The position numbers were made by a program, and so were the translations under genes. DNA of 64,000 nt, taken from Mantamonas sphyraenae (Eukaryota > CRuMs > Mantamonadidae). Below, piece after piece: positions 29,385 through 40,178 of the stretch. The notes beneath the pieces were generated by a model. The model did not search any database. It was not told the origin of the DNA and saw only the letters and a program-made list of their open reading frames with translations. The stretch is taken from NCBI GenBank assembly GCA_026936335.1, contig JAPMXV010000045.1, forward strand, positions 248,001-312,000. Reading direction: 5' to 3'. Positions within the stretch are counted from its first letter, which is position 1. Every line of letters starts with the position of its first letter.

Positions 29385-30308
29385 ATGGCGTGGACACAAG
29401 CGGCGAGCAAGAAACGGACCGAACGCGCGTGTCTGCTGCTGCTGGCCTGCATGCTGGGCTCGGTGTGTGCATACAAACCCATCATCATGATGCATGGCAT
29501 CACAGGGTCCTTCCACGACTTTGACGACCTTGTCCAGTGGGTGGACGAGCTGCACCCGGGCACAGTGACGGTGCAGTTGGACGTGGACAACAAAGACGCA
29601 AGCGTTTTCAAGCCAATGACTGAGCAGACGGCAGACGCATTGGCACTGGTGAAGGACATTGTGAGCGGGAAACACCCGGGATACAACGCAAGCGACTTTG
29701 AAGACGGGTACCACGTGATTGGGCACAGCCAGGGAGGGTTGTTGATTCGCGCGGCCATCCAGCAGTGGGACGGTCACAAGGTGCAGAACTTCCTGTCGTT
29801 TGCTGGCGTACAGCAGGGAGTGTATGGTGTGGATGAGATGGTGTGGCGTTTCTTCCCTGGGCTGGGAGTGGACGCCGTAACCGAGCTCCTTTACACCAAA
29901 GAGGGCCAAGAGCACTTTTCCTTTGCCCAATACTGGCACGACTCGAAGCTGCCGCAGCAGTACCTGCGTGACTGCGTGTACCTGCCAGTGATGAACAACG
30001 TGGTGCCCCACAACAACACCGCACGGTACAAGGCCAACTTTGAGGCCATCAAGAACGTGTATCTGTTTGGCAGTCCCCAGGACGGCACCATCATTCCCTG
30101 GTACTCATCACAGTTTGCCTTTTATGACAAGTGGATGGACTACAGCCCACCGGATCTGCAGCCGCTGTGGCTCAACGACACCATCGGCCTCCGTGGCATG
30201 TACGAACAGGGCAGGGTGCACTTTAGAATTATTGGGGACATTGAGCACAGCCAGTGGGTTCGCAACAAGGAGAACTTTGTGAAGAACGTGCTGCAGTACC
30301 TGGACTGA
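29385..30308 (+). CDS. PPT2-like palmitoyl-protein thioesterase, copy A
   Basis: This 307-residue secreted or lysosomal alpha/beta hydrolase starts at 29385. A basic n-region is followed by the hydrophobic ACLLLLACMLGSVCA signal peptide. KPIIMMHGITGS supplies the oxyanion-side HG motif and GHSQGGLL the nucleophile serine, the palmitoyl-thioesterase form. Further matches to PPT2 are YWHDSKLPQQYL, NVYLFGSPQDG, IIPWYSSQFAFYD and a C-terminal region with the presumed catalytic His in IEHSQW. The enzyme removes fatty acyl groups from thioesters. It differs from copy B mainly in a patch from about residue 279 to 296. It is convergent with Ras copy 1. Confidence 0.88.
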   Translation: MAWTQAASKKRTERACLLLLACMLGSVCAYKPIIMMHGITGSFHDFDDLVQWVDELHPGTVTVQLDVDNKDASVFKPMTEQTADALALVKDIVSGKHPGYNASDFEDGYHVIGHSQGGLLIRAAIQQWDGHKVQNFLSFAGVQQGVYGVDEMVWRFFPGLGVDAVTELLYTKEGQEHFSFAQYWHDSKLPQQYLRDCVYLPVMNNVVPHNNTARYKANFEAIKNVYLFGSPQDGTIIPWYSSQFAFYDKWMDYSPPDLQPLWLNDTIGLRGMYEQGRVHFRIIGDIEHSQWVRNKENFVKNVLQYLD

Positions 30309-30388
30309 GAGGGAAGGAGCAAACCCCCCACCTTTTCCCTGTCCCGCACACACGCTATCATCAACACCAACAACAAATGCTTCACCTT

Positions 30389-30428
30389 TCACTGAACTTC
30401 ACTGAACTTCACTGAACTTCTCTGAACT
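30389..30428. repeat. 10-bp tandem repeat, four units
   Basis: ACTGAACTTC is repeated four times (the last with one change) between the two convergent 3' ends. The matching place in the other arm (41595-41616) has two units. Confidence 0.9.
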
Positions 30429-30432
30429 TCAT

Positions 30433-31475
30433 TTACAGGATCAGGCACTTCTTCTTCTTCTTCTTGGTGTCCACCTTGTCGCCGCCAGCACGAGCCTTGC
30501 GGATCTCGCGCACCAGCTCAAAGAACGACTCCTCCACGTTGATGCGGGCCTTGGCAGATCCCTCCATGTGCGGGCAGCCAAACGACTTGGCCAGGTCCTT
30601 GCCCTCAGCAGTCGTCACCTGACGCTCGTGGTCCAAATCGCACTTGTTGCCAATGATGACCATCGGCACCTGGTCCTGGTCCTTCACGCGCAGAATCTGC
30701 TCGCGGAAGCAGGGATTTCGTCAAACGACGAGCGCGACGTGATCGAGTACACACACAGGAAGCCTTCGCCACTGCGCATGTAACCGTCACGCATAGCTGC
30801 GTACTCCTCCTGGCCAGCCGTGTCCAGGATGTCCAGCAGACACGACTCGTCATCGATCGTCACCTGCTTGCGGTACGAATCCTCTGTACGTGCAACCACC
30901 CACGTCCCCATGTGTGTCAGTTTCCCTGTCAATCTTCCTCTCCATCCGCCTCCCGGCGCCCCAAAACTTTGCCCAAGAGGGAAATCTCTCCACTCGCCCC
31001 TTCACAAACAAAACACCCTCCTGCCAAGTACACACACATCCCATGTCCTCCCCACATGTCCTCCTGCCCCGTCTGCCACACCCTCCACACATCCATGCAC
31101 CTTCCGTCGCCCTCGTCTCGCCCCCGCCTGTGTTCTCCACAGCCTTATCCACATGTGCCCACCCTCGAAAAAAAGCGCAATTCAGGGAACCCGCGCCCCA
31201 CCTCCACTTCCCTGCCCACCTGTCCCTTCCCCCACACCTTCCATTTCTCCCTCTCTCCATCCCCGTCCCATCCATGCACCTCTCTCCGCCCTCTCCTCCC
31301 TCCAATGCCATCCACCGCGTCCCGGCGTCCGTCTCCCCGCGCAACCGACTTGCCGTTGAAACTCACCAATGGTCGGGTCGTACTCGTCCACGAACGAGTT
31401 CTGGATCAGCTGGATGGTCAGGGCAGACTTGCCCACACCACCGCCGCCGACAACAACGCACTTGTATTCAGTCAT
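30433..31475 (-). pseudogene. Ras GTPase copy 1, frameshifted
   Basis: Exon 1 is 31475-31367 and exon 2 30883-30433, as in the intact copy at 40550-41592. Exon 2 is 451 bp here versus 452 in the other copy: one G is missing near 30709, in GGAAGCAGG versus GGAAGGCAGG. The frame is lost after SSFDEIPA, near residue 112, so the NKCD and SAK guanine-binding motifs and the CaaX tail would not be made. Upstream motifs ([16 protein letters not shown]) are intact, and 5' flank and intron match the other copy almost completely. Either this is a very young pseudogene or the assembly dropped a base. Confidence 0.8.
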
Positions 31476-31843
31476 TGTGTTTTGTGTGTGTTTTCCTGAT
31501 TGGGTTGGGGTGGATGGAGCGGGTGAGGCGCGTTTGGTTTTGACGGCACCGGGAGAGGATAACGGGGAATTCTCGGTGTGGGGCACTAGCCAGGGGAGGT
31601 TGGGAAGATAAGGGGCGGGGAGAAAGGCAGGCTGGGGCTGGTGTGTGGGTGAAAGGGGGGGTGGGGGATTGGGGATGGGGTGGACGTGTGTGCAGTGGTG
31701 TGGTGTGGAGTGATCACACACCGACACCGAGGGATGGGTTCCAGAAACAACGTCTGGCTGTACACTCACACACCCCACACCCACACACCATCTTTATCTC
31801 TCTCTTTCTCTCTATAAAACAATGTTCATTTGGGGGGTAGGCA
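31476..31843. other. 5' flank of Ras copy 1
   Basis: A 368-bp spacer between Ras copy 1 and the 3' end of the PH gene, matched by 40179-40549 in the other arm. It is rich in CA/TG and C-rich runs and should hold the Ras promoter and the PH-gene 3' UTR. No coding sequence is seen. Confidence 0.7.
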
Positions 31844-32293
31844 CTATGCAACGATCTCAACGCCGCTCTTGTTGGTTGTTTCCAGATCGTCGGCGCCCTG
31901 GATGGCATCTGCCCATGCTGTGGCTTCGTCGTGGGAGTAGAAGCGAAAATGATAGGTGCGCTCGGGTGTGACGACATCGACGACGTGTGTCCATTCCACC
32001 TCGTCGTCTGTGTTGTCGTTGAGTGTGACGGCTGTGACAATATACCGCGCCACGAGGCCGTCTGCATACTCGAGCGAGTCTTGAAAGTAGATAAGATAGG
32101 AAGGGGTCAGTGCCAGCCAGCAGGGCTTCCATTTGTGACCAAGGAGGCCAAACAGCGATGTGCCACCGCCTTTTTTGTCGCAGCGGCCTTGACGAGAGAC
32201 CGTTTCGTCCGGATACTGAGAGTGGACCCAGGAAGCGACCGCGTCACTGGTGTCGCGCACGGCCGTCTCGTCGTCGTGCTCCGGCAGGCTCAT
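31844..32293 (-). CDS. PH-domain protein
   Basis: This 149-residue protein starts MSLPEHDDET at 32293. The PH-like pattern begins near residue 38: GRCDKKGGGTSLFG, HKWKPCWLALTPSYLIYFQD (strands with the conserved KxxW), then a VTAVTLND strand, VVDVVTPERTYHFRFYS, and a C-terminal helix with the invariant Trp (EATAWADAIQGA). PH domains bind phosphoinositides or proteins. The protein is essentially the domain alone. The last 81 bases lie in the left arm of the inverted duplication and recur at 40098-40178. The CFAP97-like gene starts 65 bp away on the other strand. Confidence 0.8.
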   Translation of the reverse strand: MSLPEHDDETAVRDTSDAVASWVHSQYPDETVSRQGRCDKKGGGTSLFGLLGHKWKPCWLALTPSYLIYFQDSLEYADGLVARYIVTAVTLNDNTDDEVEWTHVVDVVTPERTYHFRFYSHDEATAWADAIQGADDLETTNKSGVEIVA

Positions 32294-32358
32294 GGGTGAT
32301 GAGATCCTGGGAGGTTGGATGAGGTGGCGGCGGCCGAGGCAAACCAAAAACACCGACC

Positions 32359-33564
32359 ATGCACCGCGCTCCGATCATCGGCAACCGCAGGCTGCATCAG
32401 TTTGAAGTGGAACGCAACCAGAAGCTGCACAAGCAGCGCCTGAAGAAGATCAAGCCCAGCATTGACAACAGCAAGCCCCGGTCGTACAACCACCTTGCTC
32501 GAAACGCCAAACGAACACAGCTGGAGGAGGGTACGTGTCATCCAAACGCATGTGCAGCAAGTGCAGCGACGCAAGTGTTCTGTATCCAGGTGTCTGTGGC
32601 TCTGTGTGGCCCTTAGACGACGCGTGGAGCGTGCGCGTGAGCACACGTTTTCCGGCAGGGCGGATGTGGCCGTTATCGCTTTTCCAGGCAGCCCCCACAC
32701 AGAGACCAGGCGGCAACGACACACACGACAGCCAGCACAGGAGAGAATGTACGCAGGAGTGGACATCTGACACACACGAGACCTCCCCACAGAGCGGCTG
32801 ACCAAGATTGAGCACGACAACAAAATCTTGCTGGAAAAGATGAGCTCGATTCTGCGGCAGAAAAACACGCTGGACAACAAGCGATCGGGCTACCGTGTCC
32901 AGTCGCTGCGCAAGACTCTGCGCAAGCAAGAGTTGCAGCGCATCACGGAGGAGAATCTGCACTTGCTCAAGCGCATTCAGCAGAAGGAGCCATTTTACAA
33001 CCACGTCCAGTGGGAGGAGGAGCGCAAGCAAAACGAGGTAGGTTCGGGGCCTTTCCCCACGCGCTGGCGCTCTGCAGAGAAAGCGAGAGGGTAAAAGAGA
33101 GAAGGCAACGCAAAGGAAAAGGAACCTATGACGCGTTGGTAAAGTTACTCACACACAATCCACATGTGCGCACACAGCGGCGGCTGAAAAACATCTGTGA
33201 GTATCCGCCTTCGCTTCTGCAGCAGCAGCAACAGGAACAGGCTGCATCGGGGGAAGCCCAAGAGGCACAAAAGAGCCCCAGCCCGCGCAAGGCTGGCGCC
33301 AAGAGCGGGGCAAAGGGCAAGAAGACGAAGAAGAGCAAAAAGGGCCGCAAACAGTCTTCGTCGTCGGCCGCCCGCAAGGCAGAGCAGCAAGATGCCGGCG
33401 AGCAGGACGAGGGAGCCAACAACTACAACGAGAACACCAACGACGAGTATGGATATGATGAGGAGCCGCAGAAGGCAGGAACGACGACGACGACGACGAC
33501 GACAACAACCACGTCGGCCGCCGTCGCTGCAGAGGACGAGTATGACGACGAGGATTTCGAATGA
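32359..33564 (+). CDS. CFAP97-domain (Hemingway-like) protein, three exons
   Basis: Exons 32359-32530, 32793-33037 and 33178-33564 give 267 residues. The N-terminal 130 residues follow the CFAP97/CFAP97D1 pattern: KPSIDNSKPRSYNHLARN, KRTQLEEERLTKIEHDN, LLEKMSSILRQKNTLDN, then RKQELQRITEENLHLLKRIQ and a terminal YNHVQWEEE. The family is linked to cilia and flagella, which supports a flagellated cell. The C-terminal half is Lys/Ser-rich, then acidic (YDDEDFE end), with a polyThr run encoded by an ACG/ACA repeat near 33480-33510. Splice sites (GTACGT and GTAGGT donors) restore the family alignment exactly at LEEERL. Confidence 0.87.
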
Positions 33565-33618
33565 ACAGGTTGCATTTCTGTGGGGCGTTTGGTTTCATTT
33601 GCTGTGGACTAGCGACAC

Positions 33619-35907
33619 TCAGGAATGGCTCTGGGCGATGGGTGGGAGCTGGTTGACGGAGCTGCTTGTCTTTGCCTTGCTCTTGCCCGAGGTGCTGCTG
33701 CTGCTGCTGCTGCTGGTGTGATGTTTCCTGCTCTTGCGGTGGCCTCGATAGTACTTGGAGGTGCGGGACTCGCGATTCGTGGAGTGGCCCTCGAGGATCC
33801 ACTCGTGCTTGAGGGCTGCGTCGGGAGTGATTCGGTCGCTGGGGTCCCACGCCAGGCAGACCTCCAGGAAACTGATAAACAGGGGGTCGTTGCAGCGCAC
33901 GGCGGTGACGAGATCCTTGGTGCCCGGACGGCGCTTCTTGCCGCGGGAGTTTGTGACTACACGCGGATTGCCGCTGCTGTCAAAGAAGAGTTTCTTGCGC
34001 GACGAGGCGTCCACCAGCTTCTTGGGTGGCACGCCGAGGATCTCCATGATGCAAGCGAGCTGTTCCACCTCGTTCTCTCCCGGAAACAGCGGGTAGCCCG
34101 TGTACAGCTCGGCGAGGATGCAACCGAGGGACCACATGTCGATGGGGCAGCCGTACGGCAAGCCAAGGATGACCTCGGGGGAGCGGTAGAAGCGCGACTG
34201 GATGTATGTGTACACGCGCTCGTTCTCAAAGCAGCTGCTGCCAAAGTCGATGACCTTGATTCCACTCTTGTTGGGGTGCTTGAGCAGCACGTTTTCGGGC
34301 TTGAGATCGCAGTGGATAATGCTCTCCTTGGCCAGGAAGCGCAGGGAGTGAAGCAGCTGGATGCAGAATCGACGAATAAGACCCAGGGAAAAGCCCTGGA
34401 AATGGTTGTTCTTGATAAACTCGTAGAGGTTGATGGAAAGGAGTTCAAAGGTGATGCACAGGTGATTGCGGAAGTAGAAGGACTCGTGCATGGTGATGTT
34501 GCACACGTTGTCCTCCTCCGAGGCATGGCTCTTGAGGTGGTCGAGGATCTTGACTTCCACCAGGGCCTGGTGATGGAAGCGCTTCTTGTTGCGGATGATC
34601 TTGAGGGCGACAAAGGCGTTCTCCTTGTAGTCGTAGCATTTGACGACCTGGCCGAACGAACCCTTGCCGAGCAACGAAAGAATCTCGTAGCGATAGGCGA
34701 GGTGGTCGTGCTGTACAATGAGGTAATCGCCGCGTTCGTCATCAAAGCCGTGGTTGTTTGTGCCCGTGCCGCTGCGCGACTTGGCCTGCACCTGGCCGAC
34801 AAAGTGCACCTGCTGGAACTCGAGGATTTCACCCTGTTCGTAGCTGGTGAGCAGATCGCCGTGCAGGCGGATGGCTGCAGCCGGGGTCAGGGGCGAGTTG
34901 GACGACGATTGCAGGCCGCCGCCGCCTGAAGAGGACCCGGATGCGCGATACTTGCGGTCATTGTTCCATTTGGCCATGGAGGAAGAGCCACCCGAGGTGG
35001 AGTTGCCCGATGAGGAGGAAGACATGCCTGCGCCGACATTGGACGACGAGGAGGAGCCTGCGTTCTTTTTGTTGGAGCTGCCGCTGCCACCGCCGCCGCC
35101 GCTCGACGTCCCTCCTCCGCTCGCACCGTTGCTGCCGCTGCTGTTGGAGCTTCCTGTGGACGACCCGGCGGCAGGGAGGCCTGTGCCTGTGGTGGAGGAT
35201 GGTTGGTAGCCCGAGTAGGATGTGCGCTGTTCACGACGGCGAGACGAACCCGACTGCGAAACGAAACGGCAAAGACGGCAAAGGCAAAACGGGCAACACG
35301 CAGACGCCACACGCGGGACGGACAGGTGTGAGCAGACAACAATGGGATGAATGGGAAGTTGAACACGAGGCCATGGCCATGGAGTGCATCCAAGGCGGAT
35401 GGAGGGCAACATGGACGGTGTCGGGCCATGTGGAGCCGGCGACCGTTGCACACACAAAAACACCCAGGGCCTCCTTACCTTTTTCAGGCCGGTGCCTGAC
35501 GACGAAACCCCTGCGTGCGACCCGGATCCAGAGGAGGTGGACATGATGTGTGAGGAGCTGCTGCTGTGCGAGCTGCTGCCCGTGGACCGCTTTCGCGAGC
35601 TGTGCAGGCCACACAAACGCGAGGAGGGGTTAGCCAAACGTCTGGACGGGTTGATCGCAACGCCCAAGGCGCTCACAATGAGAGCGACGGGCGAGCGGGC
35701 GGGTGGCGTTGGTTGGGAAAGGAGCAAGCGGGATTGGACACGTGATCGCAGGTGTGTATGGACGGGGTGGGGGCTGCTGGAAAGGCTGACGTACCTGCGA
35801 TGTGTGCTGCCGCCGTTTGTGGACTGCCCTTGCGAACCCGCACTGGTGCCACTGATCCCCATGCCACTGGTGGTGTAGCTAAGCTTGGGCAAGCCGTTGG
35901 ATGACAT
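33619..35907 (-). CDS. DYRK-family (class II) protein kinase, three exons
   Basis: Exons (leftwards) 35907-35795, 35599-35479 and 35253-33619 give 622 residues. A long Ser/Gly-rich N-terminus precedes the DYRK homology box region, then the kinase domain from about 265 to 565: [11 protein letters not shown], the ALKIIRN lysine, [16 protein letters not shown] and the activation loop [14 protein letters not shown] with the autophosphorylated YxY tyrosine, then [17 protein letters not shown]. The C-terminus is basic and Ser-rich. DYRKs autophosphorylate on Tyr and then act on Ser/Thr substrates. The absence of a nuclear-signal-rich DYRK1 N-terminus and the motif set suggest a DYRK2/4 type. Two introns were placed by phase and donor quality (GTACGT, GTAAGG). 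Confidence 0.92.
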   Translation of the reverse strand: MSSNGLPKLSYTTSGMGISGTSAGSQGQSTNGGSTHRRYVSLSSSPHPVHTHLRSRVQSRLLLSQPTPPARSPVALIVSALGVAINPSRRLANPSSRLCGLHSSRKRSTGSSSHSSSSSHIMSTSSGSGSHAGVSSSGTGLKKVRRPWVFLCVQRSPAPHGPTPSMLPSIRLGCTPWPWPRVQLPIHPIVVCSHLSVPRVASACCPFCLCRLCRFVSQSGSSRRREQRTSYSGYQPSSTTGTGLPAAGSSTGSSNSSGSNGASGGGTSSGGGGGSGSSNKKNAGSSSSSNVGAGMSSSSSGNSTSGGSSSMAKWNNDRKYRASGSSSGGGGLQSSSNSPLTPAAAIRLHGDLLTSYEQGEILEFQQVHFVGQVQAKSRSGTGTNNHGFDDERGDYLIVQHDHLAYRYEILSLLGKGSFGQVVKCYDYKENAFVALKIIRNKKRFHHQALVEVKILDHLKSHASEEDNVCNITMHESFYFRNHLCITFELLSINLYEFIKNNHFQGFSLGLIRRFCIQLLHSLRFLAKESIIHCDLKPENVLLKHPNKSGIKVIDFGSSCFENERVYTYIQSRFYRSPEVILGLPYGCPIDMWSLGCILAELYTGYPLFPGENEVEQLACIMEILGVPPKKLVDASSRKKLFFDSSGNPRVVTNSRGKKRRPGTKDLVTAVRCNDPLFISFLEVCLAWDPSDRITPDAALKHEWILEGHSTNRESRTSKYYRGHRKSRKHHTSSSSSSSTSGKSKAKTSSSVNQLPPIAQSHS

Positions 35908-36101
35908 CTGCTGCTGCTATTGCTGGGGCGGGGATCTGTTGGTGGGATGGGCGACGCGCAGACGGCAGCAAAACAAACACAACAACAACTACCAACGGAC
36001 GAATGTAAGGGACACAGAGCAGAGGACACACGCAAACACAATGAGAGGGAGCGGTGTCTGACACCCCAGCGTGGATTGGTGATCACCCGTGGCGTGCTGG
36101 G

Positions 36102-36136
36102 ACACACACACACACACACACACAACACACACACAG
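36102..36136. repeat. CA dinucleotide microsatellite
   Basis: Interrupted CA run in the 5' flank of the eIF4E gene. Confidence 0.95.
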
Positions 36137-36143
36137 GAGCAGC

Positions 36144-37627
36144 ATGGGCGGGGACGACTTGTTTCAGAAGGTGAAGTCGCCTACCAAGAAGCAATTGAGT
36201 AAGAAGAACTCGCTTTTGAGCGTGGAGGACGAGGAGGGCAACAGCAGCAACAGCAGCAGCAACGAAAACGCAAACAGCAGCGACGACGAAATCATTATCG
36301 ACAACGGCAATCTGGATCTGGGCGATCCGCAGTCGCTGCTGGACTCGTACAAGCACCCGCTGCAGGACACGTGGGTCATGTGGTACGACCAGGCCACCAA
36401 GAAGACAGATCAGGGCAACTGGCTGGACAACCTGAAGACGGTCTGCGAGTTTTCTTACGTGGAGGATTTCTGGGCGTGAGTTTCCTCCTGAGCGGGTGTG
36501 ACGAGGGGTACCCCCAAAACACAGGCACACAGGCACGGTACACACACATACACACGCATGCGCACCACCCATGGTTGTGCTATGCGGACACGGACTTTGC
36601 TGCAGGCAGCATGGGGCCACAGACGATGTGAGGCGGAACGTGGCCGCGGAATGGACCGACGTCCGGCGACGGCATTTTGGCCAATTCCCCTCCTCGTCCG
36701 TCGGCCTTGGGCAGCCGCAGCCGGGTCCGCGTCCGAGCACACTGCAGAGACGCATCCAGGCCACAGTGTGTGAGCGTGTGCTGTGCATGCCCCACCTGCT
36801 GCGACGTACACCTGCGTCGGAGCGGTGCGGACCAAGTGGGTGTGTGGGCCAGTGGGGCATTTTTCTGCATGCCCTCGCAGGCAACCACACGCCTAGAGGC
36901 GGGTGCGGCACACAGACACAGGGCTCCAGGCGTGGGTATAGCTTCATATGCATGCCTGGGGTGGGCGATGGAATGTGTCGATGCATGGATGAGCTGTGTG
37001 AGCTGTGTCCACGTGCGGCCGGACGGCGGACGCAGAAGTGGCAGGGGCCAAACTCGCGTCCGCCGTGGAGTCCAAGTGGGCGCAGCAAGTGGAGGGATGG
37101 TACCCCTGTGATGCAGACATACAGAGAGGGATGGAGACGAGCGGTGGATGTGAGAGGGAGGCTGACACGAGCGTGCGCACACATGCAGCATGTACAACCA
37201 CCTGGTTGTGCCCAGCAAACTGTCAATGGGGGCCAACTACCACTGCTTCCGCAAGGGTATCATTCCTGCTTGGGAGCAGGAGGCCAACAAGAACGGTGGC
37301 AAGTGGATTTACACAATCCGCAAGGAGAACAAGCACTCGCTGGACGATCTGTGGCTGGGCACGGTCCTGGCATGCATTGGCGACCAGTTTGACGGCGCCG
37401 ACGAAGTCAACGGTGCTGTGATGAGCATTCGCTCCAAGGGCGACAAGATTTGCCTGTGGACAAAGACGGCGAGCGACGAGGACATCACCCGTCGCATGGG
37501 AACCATTTTCAAGACGGTCCTGGGCCTGGAGCTGCAGGACACAAAGCATAAGATCACCTACCAAATCCACAGCGATGCCATGCGACGTGGCACCAGCTAC
37601 AACAACAAGGCACGCCTGGAGCTGTAA
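36144..37627 (+). CDS. EIF4E: Translation initiation factor eIF4E, two exons
   Basis: Exons 36144-36475 and 37189-37627 give 256 residues, split by a 713-bp intron with a GTGAGT donor. The N-terminus (about 65 residues) is Ser/Asn/Asp-rich. The cap-binding core follows: HPLQDTWVMWYDQ, NWLDNLKTV, FSYVEDFWAMYNHL (joined across the intron), then LSMGANYHCFRKGIIPAWE with the second cap-stacking Trp, GKWIYTI, LWLGTVLACIGDQF and GAVMSIRSKGDKICLWTK. The factor binds the mRNA cap and recruits eIF4G. Length and motifs fit class I eIF4E. I saw no convincing gene inside the long intron. Confidence 0.95.
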
Positions 37628-37734
37628 ACAGCCCAGGTTGGGGCGGCGACACACAACGCAACACTTTCTCTCTCTTTTCAGAACAAAGCATCATCTCTCG
37701 CTCTCTTTCTGCGATAGCGTGTCCACCACCATCC

Positions 37735-40088
37735 ATGTCGAGATTGCCAACGTCTGCATCGACGAATGTTGCTGAACGCGTCCTGCAGTCGCAAATCGAC
37801 GGCAAGCGCAGGACTTCTTCCATCTCAGTCCTGCCTCACCTACGCCTGGGGCCCCTTCAGGATGCCATGTGGGCCAACTGCTACGGTGCGTGACGACAAT
37901 ACGGGGATATGGGGAACGGGGGGCAGAGGGAGGGGATAGGTGCTGAACTGACACCCAGCTTGTCCGTGTGTGCACAGCGGTGCGATGGGGAAATAGCTCC
38001 CAGGCCTTGGCACTGGACCAGGTGACACTTGGCTCTGTGCATGTGGTTAACCACGCCACAGGAAGCTGCCAACGCATGGACATGCGAGAGTTTACAGAGG
38101 ACGAAGGAGAGCACGGGGGCCTCTGCTTCACGGAGCGTGATCACAGGCTTTTCCGCCGACCCAGCACGGTGTTTTTCAGTATGGGCGACGTGGAAACAGG
38201 CAAACAGGTGAACAAAGTGCGTGTGCGGTGGGCCCGTGCCTACTCCGGCGTCTCCCAGGGCTATGCAGTGACCGGGGACACCGTGTTCTTCGGGTTTGGT
38301 GAATCCGTGGGCGTGTGGGACGTGCGCCAGCGTGCGTGCATGCCGCTTGTGACACAAATGCCCCCCGAGCCGCTGCAAGACTCGCCATTGCGTGGCTTGT
38401 GGGCCGATCGAGCAGGCAGCACCGTTGTGGGTGTCGGGGCAGAGGGCGACGTCAATGTGTGGGATGTTCGCAAGGGCAAACGGCGCCTTCAGGCCCTCTC
38501 GCAGTTTGGAGACCTGCGTTCGTTGGCTGTGGACAGCAACGAGCATATGGTGTGGATTTGGAGTGGATCATACATCGAGGGAGTGGAGCTGCGTCATCTG
38601 CTGTCGTGCAATGGCCAGTCGAGGGGTTATGTCGAGCTGACCGATTTGCCGTCGTACAGAGAGCTGAATTCAGACACGTTGGAGGAGCCCGTGGAATGGG
38701 TTGCGTGTGCGCCTTTGCATGTGGGCTTTGTGAGTGACGAGAGCTGCCTCGTGACGTCGCAGGGGGATGTGGTACGTTGCGACACGGGCGACTTGGTGAC
38801 GCCCGACTGGATGCGAGAGGTGCACGGGGAGCATTCGATGAGCGTTGCGTGGAGTGCATACGACGACACAGTGGCCATTCCGTACCTTGGCCAAGGCATA
38901 CGGATGGCCGGGATTGGCCGTCCGCAATTGCCCAGGAAACCACGCCACGACGACGACGAGCATGGACCCCATCAAACTGACGATTCGATGCTGCACGAAG
39001 CGATTTCGCAAAGCTGGGAGTTGACGGGGGAGACAGACTTTGACACGTGTTCGGGAGAGCTGGAGGCAGCCGCAGCCGCGTACGATCCGTCGCGGCTGGT
39101 GGATTCAAGAGGGATCATGACGGTAATGCAGTGTCTCACGTGCAGGGAACACATGGGAGAGTATGTGGCGCTGTGTGCGGCATGTGGCAACTCGTGCCAC
39201 GCTGGCCACGAGCTGCAGAATCTGGGTAGGAAGCGCAATGTGCTGTGTGACTGCGGCACCGATCGTTGCATGGACAGGTGTGTGTTGGCTGGTCCAAATG
39301 AGCAGGAGCTCACGCAGGAGGAAGCGGCGTACTTGGAAGCCAAAGGGGTGCAACGGGTGGCTCGGAACGCGGAGGAGGTGTACGATCACAACTTTGAAGG
39401 GCGTTGGTGCGTGTGCAGTGGGCCGGAGAGACAGGCAGAGGCGTCGATGGTGCAATGTGTCCAGTGTATGGATTGGTTCCACAGCGACTGCATGGGCTTT
39501 GCGGCAGATGGGGTGCTGATGATGATGATGGACCGCCTGGACATAGAATTTCACTGCAACGCGTGTGTTGAGTCCAACGAAGAGATGCAACCGCTTCGTG
39601 ACATGCCCAACGACAGGGCGTACCAGTCTCTGGTTCAGGAAGAGGGGGGTTTGGCCATGTTGCCTCGTGCACACCTGGCAAGCCAGCACGGAGATGAGCC
39701 TGGATTTGGCCTGTGGGTCAATGGCGGCGTGTTTCTGCCCACAATGATGGGTGCACGCTACACGCAGCAGTTGAGGGCTGCTGGGTTGTTGGAACGCTTG
39801 TGGCAGGATGGCCATGAGCAACGGGAAGGCGAGCAGCAAGACGACATGGACACAGAAAACAGCGGAGGCAATGCCTCACAGACACTGGGAATGACAATCG
39901 AGGGCGACAGTGACACGCGAGACACACGGGACCGTCTTGCGTCCTTGTTTGTGGGCATCTTTCAGCAGCTGCCAACCGACACGGGCACGGTGACCGGGGA
40001 CGACATTCGGGCGGCCTTGAATGTGTTGCGGACGAGAAGGGGCCGAGGAGAAGATGATGCAGAGCAAAATGGGGAGCAGGATGAGTGA
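37735..40088 (+). CDS. WD40-like propeller fused to UBR box and PHD finger (UBR7-type)
   Basis: Exons 37735-37885 and 37978-40088 give 753 residues. Residues about 45-400 have propeller-like repeats (ALALDQVTLGSVHVVN, VGVGAEGDVNVWDVRKGK, RSLAVDSNEHMVWIWSG). Near 434-475 comes a UBR zinc box (CLTC, CAACGNSCHAGHEL, RNVLCDCG) of the kind that binds N-degrons or histone tails, and near 525-580 a PHD finger (WCVCSGPE, MVQCVQCMDWFHSDCMG, FHCNAC). UBR box followed directly by PHD is the layout of UBR7. Metazoan and plant UBR7 as I know them lack a propeller, so this is a probable fusion. Exon 1 ends with a GTGCGT donor and phase is kept. The stop is nine bases from the right arm of the inverted duplication. 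Confidence 0.85.
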
Positions 40089-40097
40089 GTGATGGAC

Positions 40098-40178
40098 GCC
40101 ACAGCATGGGCAGATGCCATCCAGGGCGCCGACGATCTGGAAACAACCAACAAGAGCGGCGTTGAGATCGTTGCATAG
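40098..40178 (+). pseudogene. 3' relic of the PH-domain gene
   Basis: The 81 bases match the last codons of the PH gene (TAWADAIQGADDLETTNKSG and beyond, to the TAG stop) in reverse orientation. There is no upstream domain: the fragment begins nine bases after the UBR7-like stop codon. Confidence 0.9.

Larger units (their letters stand above)
29139..31924. repeat. Left arm of 2.8-kb inverted duplication (pairs with 40098-42865)
   Basis: The arm spans the last HOP2 codons (relic), PPT2-like copy A, Ras copy 1 and the 3' end of the PH gene. It recurs in reverse orientation at 40098-42865 with only scattered differences, including in introns and spacers. Borders were read directly: GCGTTTCTGGCTGCAGC on the outer side and CTGCCCATGCTGTGGC on the inner side. 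Confidence 0.95.

Noticed and set aside
27651-30011. Long minus-strand open frame opposite DPP3 and PPT2-like copy A
   Set aside because: Antisense shadow: composition is His/Leu/Val-rich, it crosses an intergenic region and the plus strand carries two recognisable enzymes.
36476-37188. Possible gene inside the 713-bp eIF4E intron
   Set aside because: Open frames exist but none has a motif or typical composition; splicing joins the eIF4E exons exactly in phase.
31925-40097. Transposon as cause of the inverted arms
   Set aside because: No transposase, terminal repeats or target-site duplication was seen; arms consist of ordinary host genes and gene fragments.
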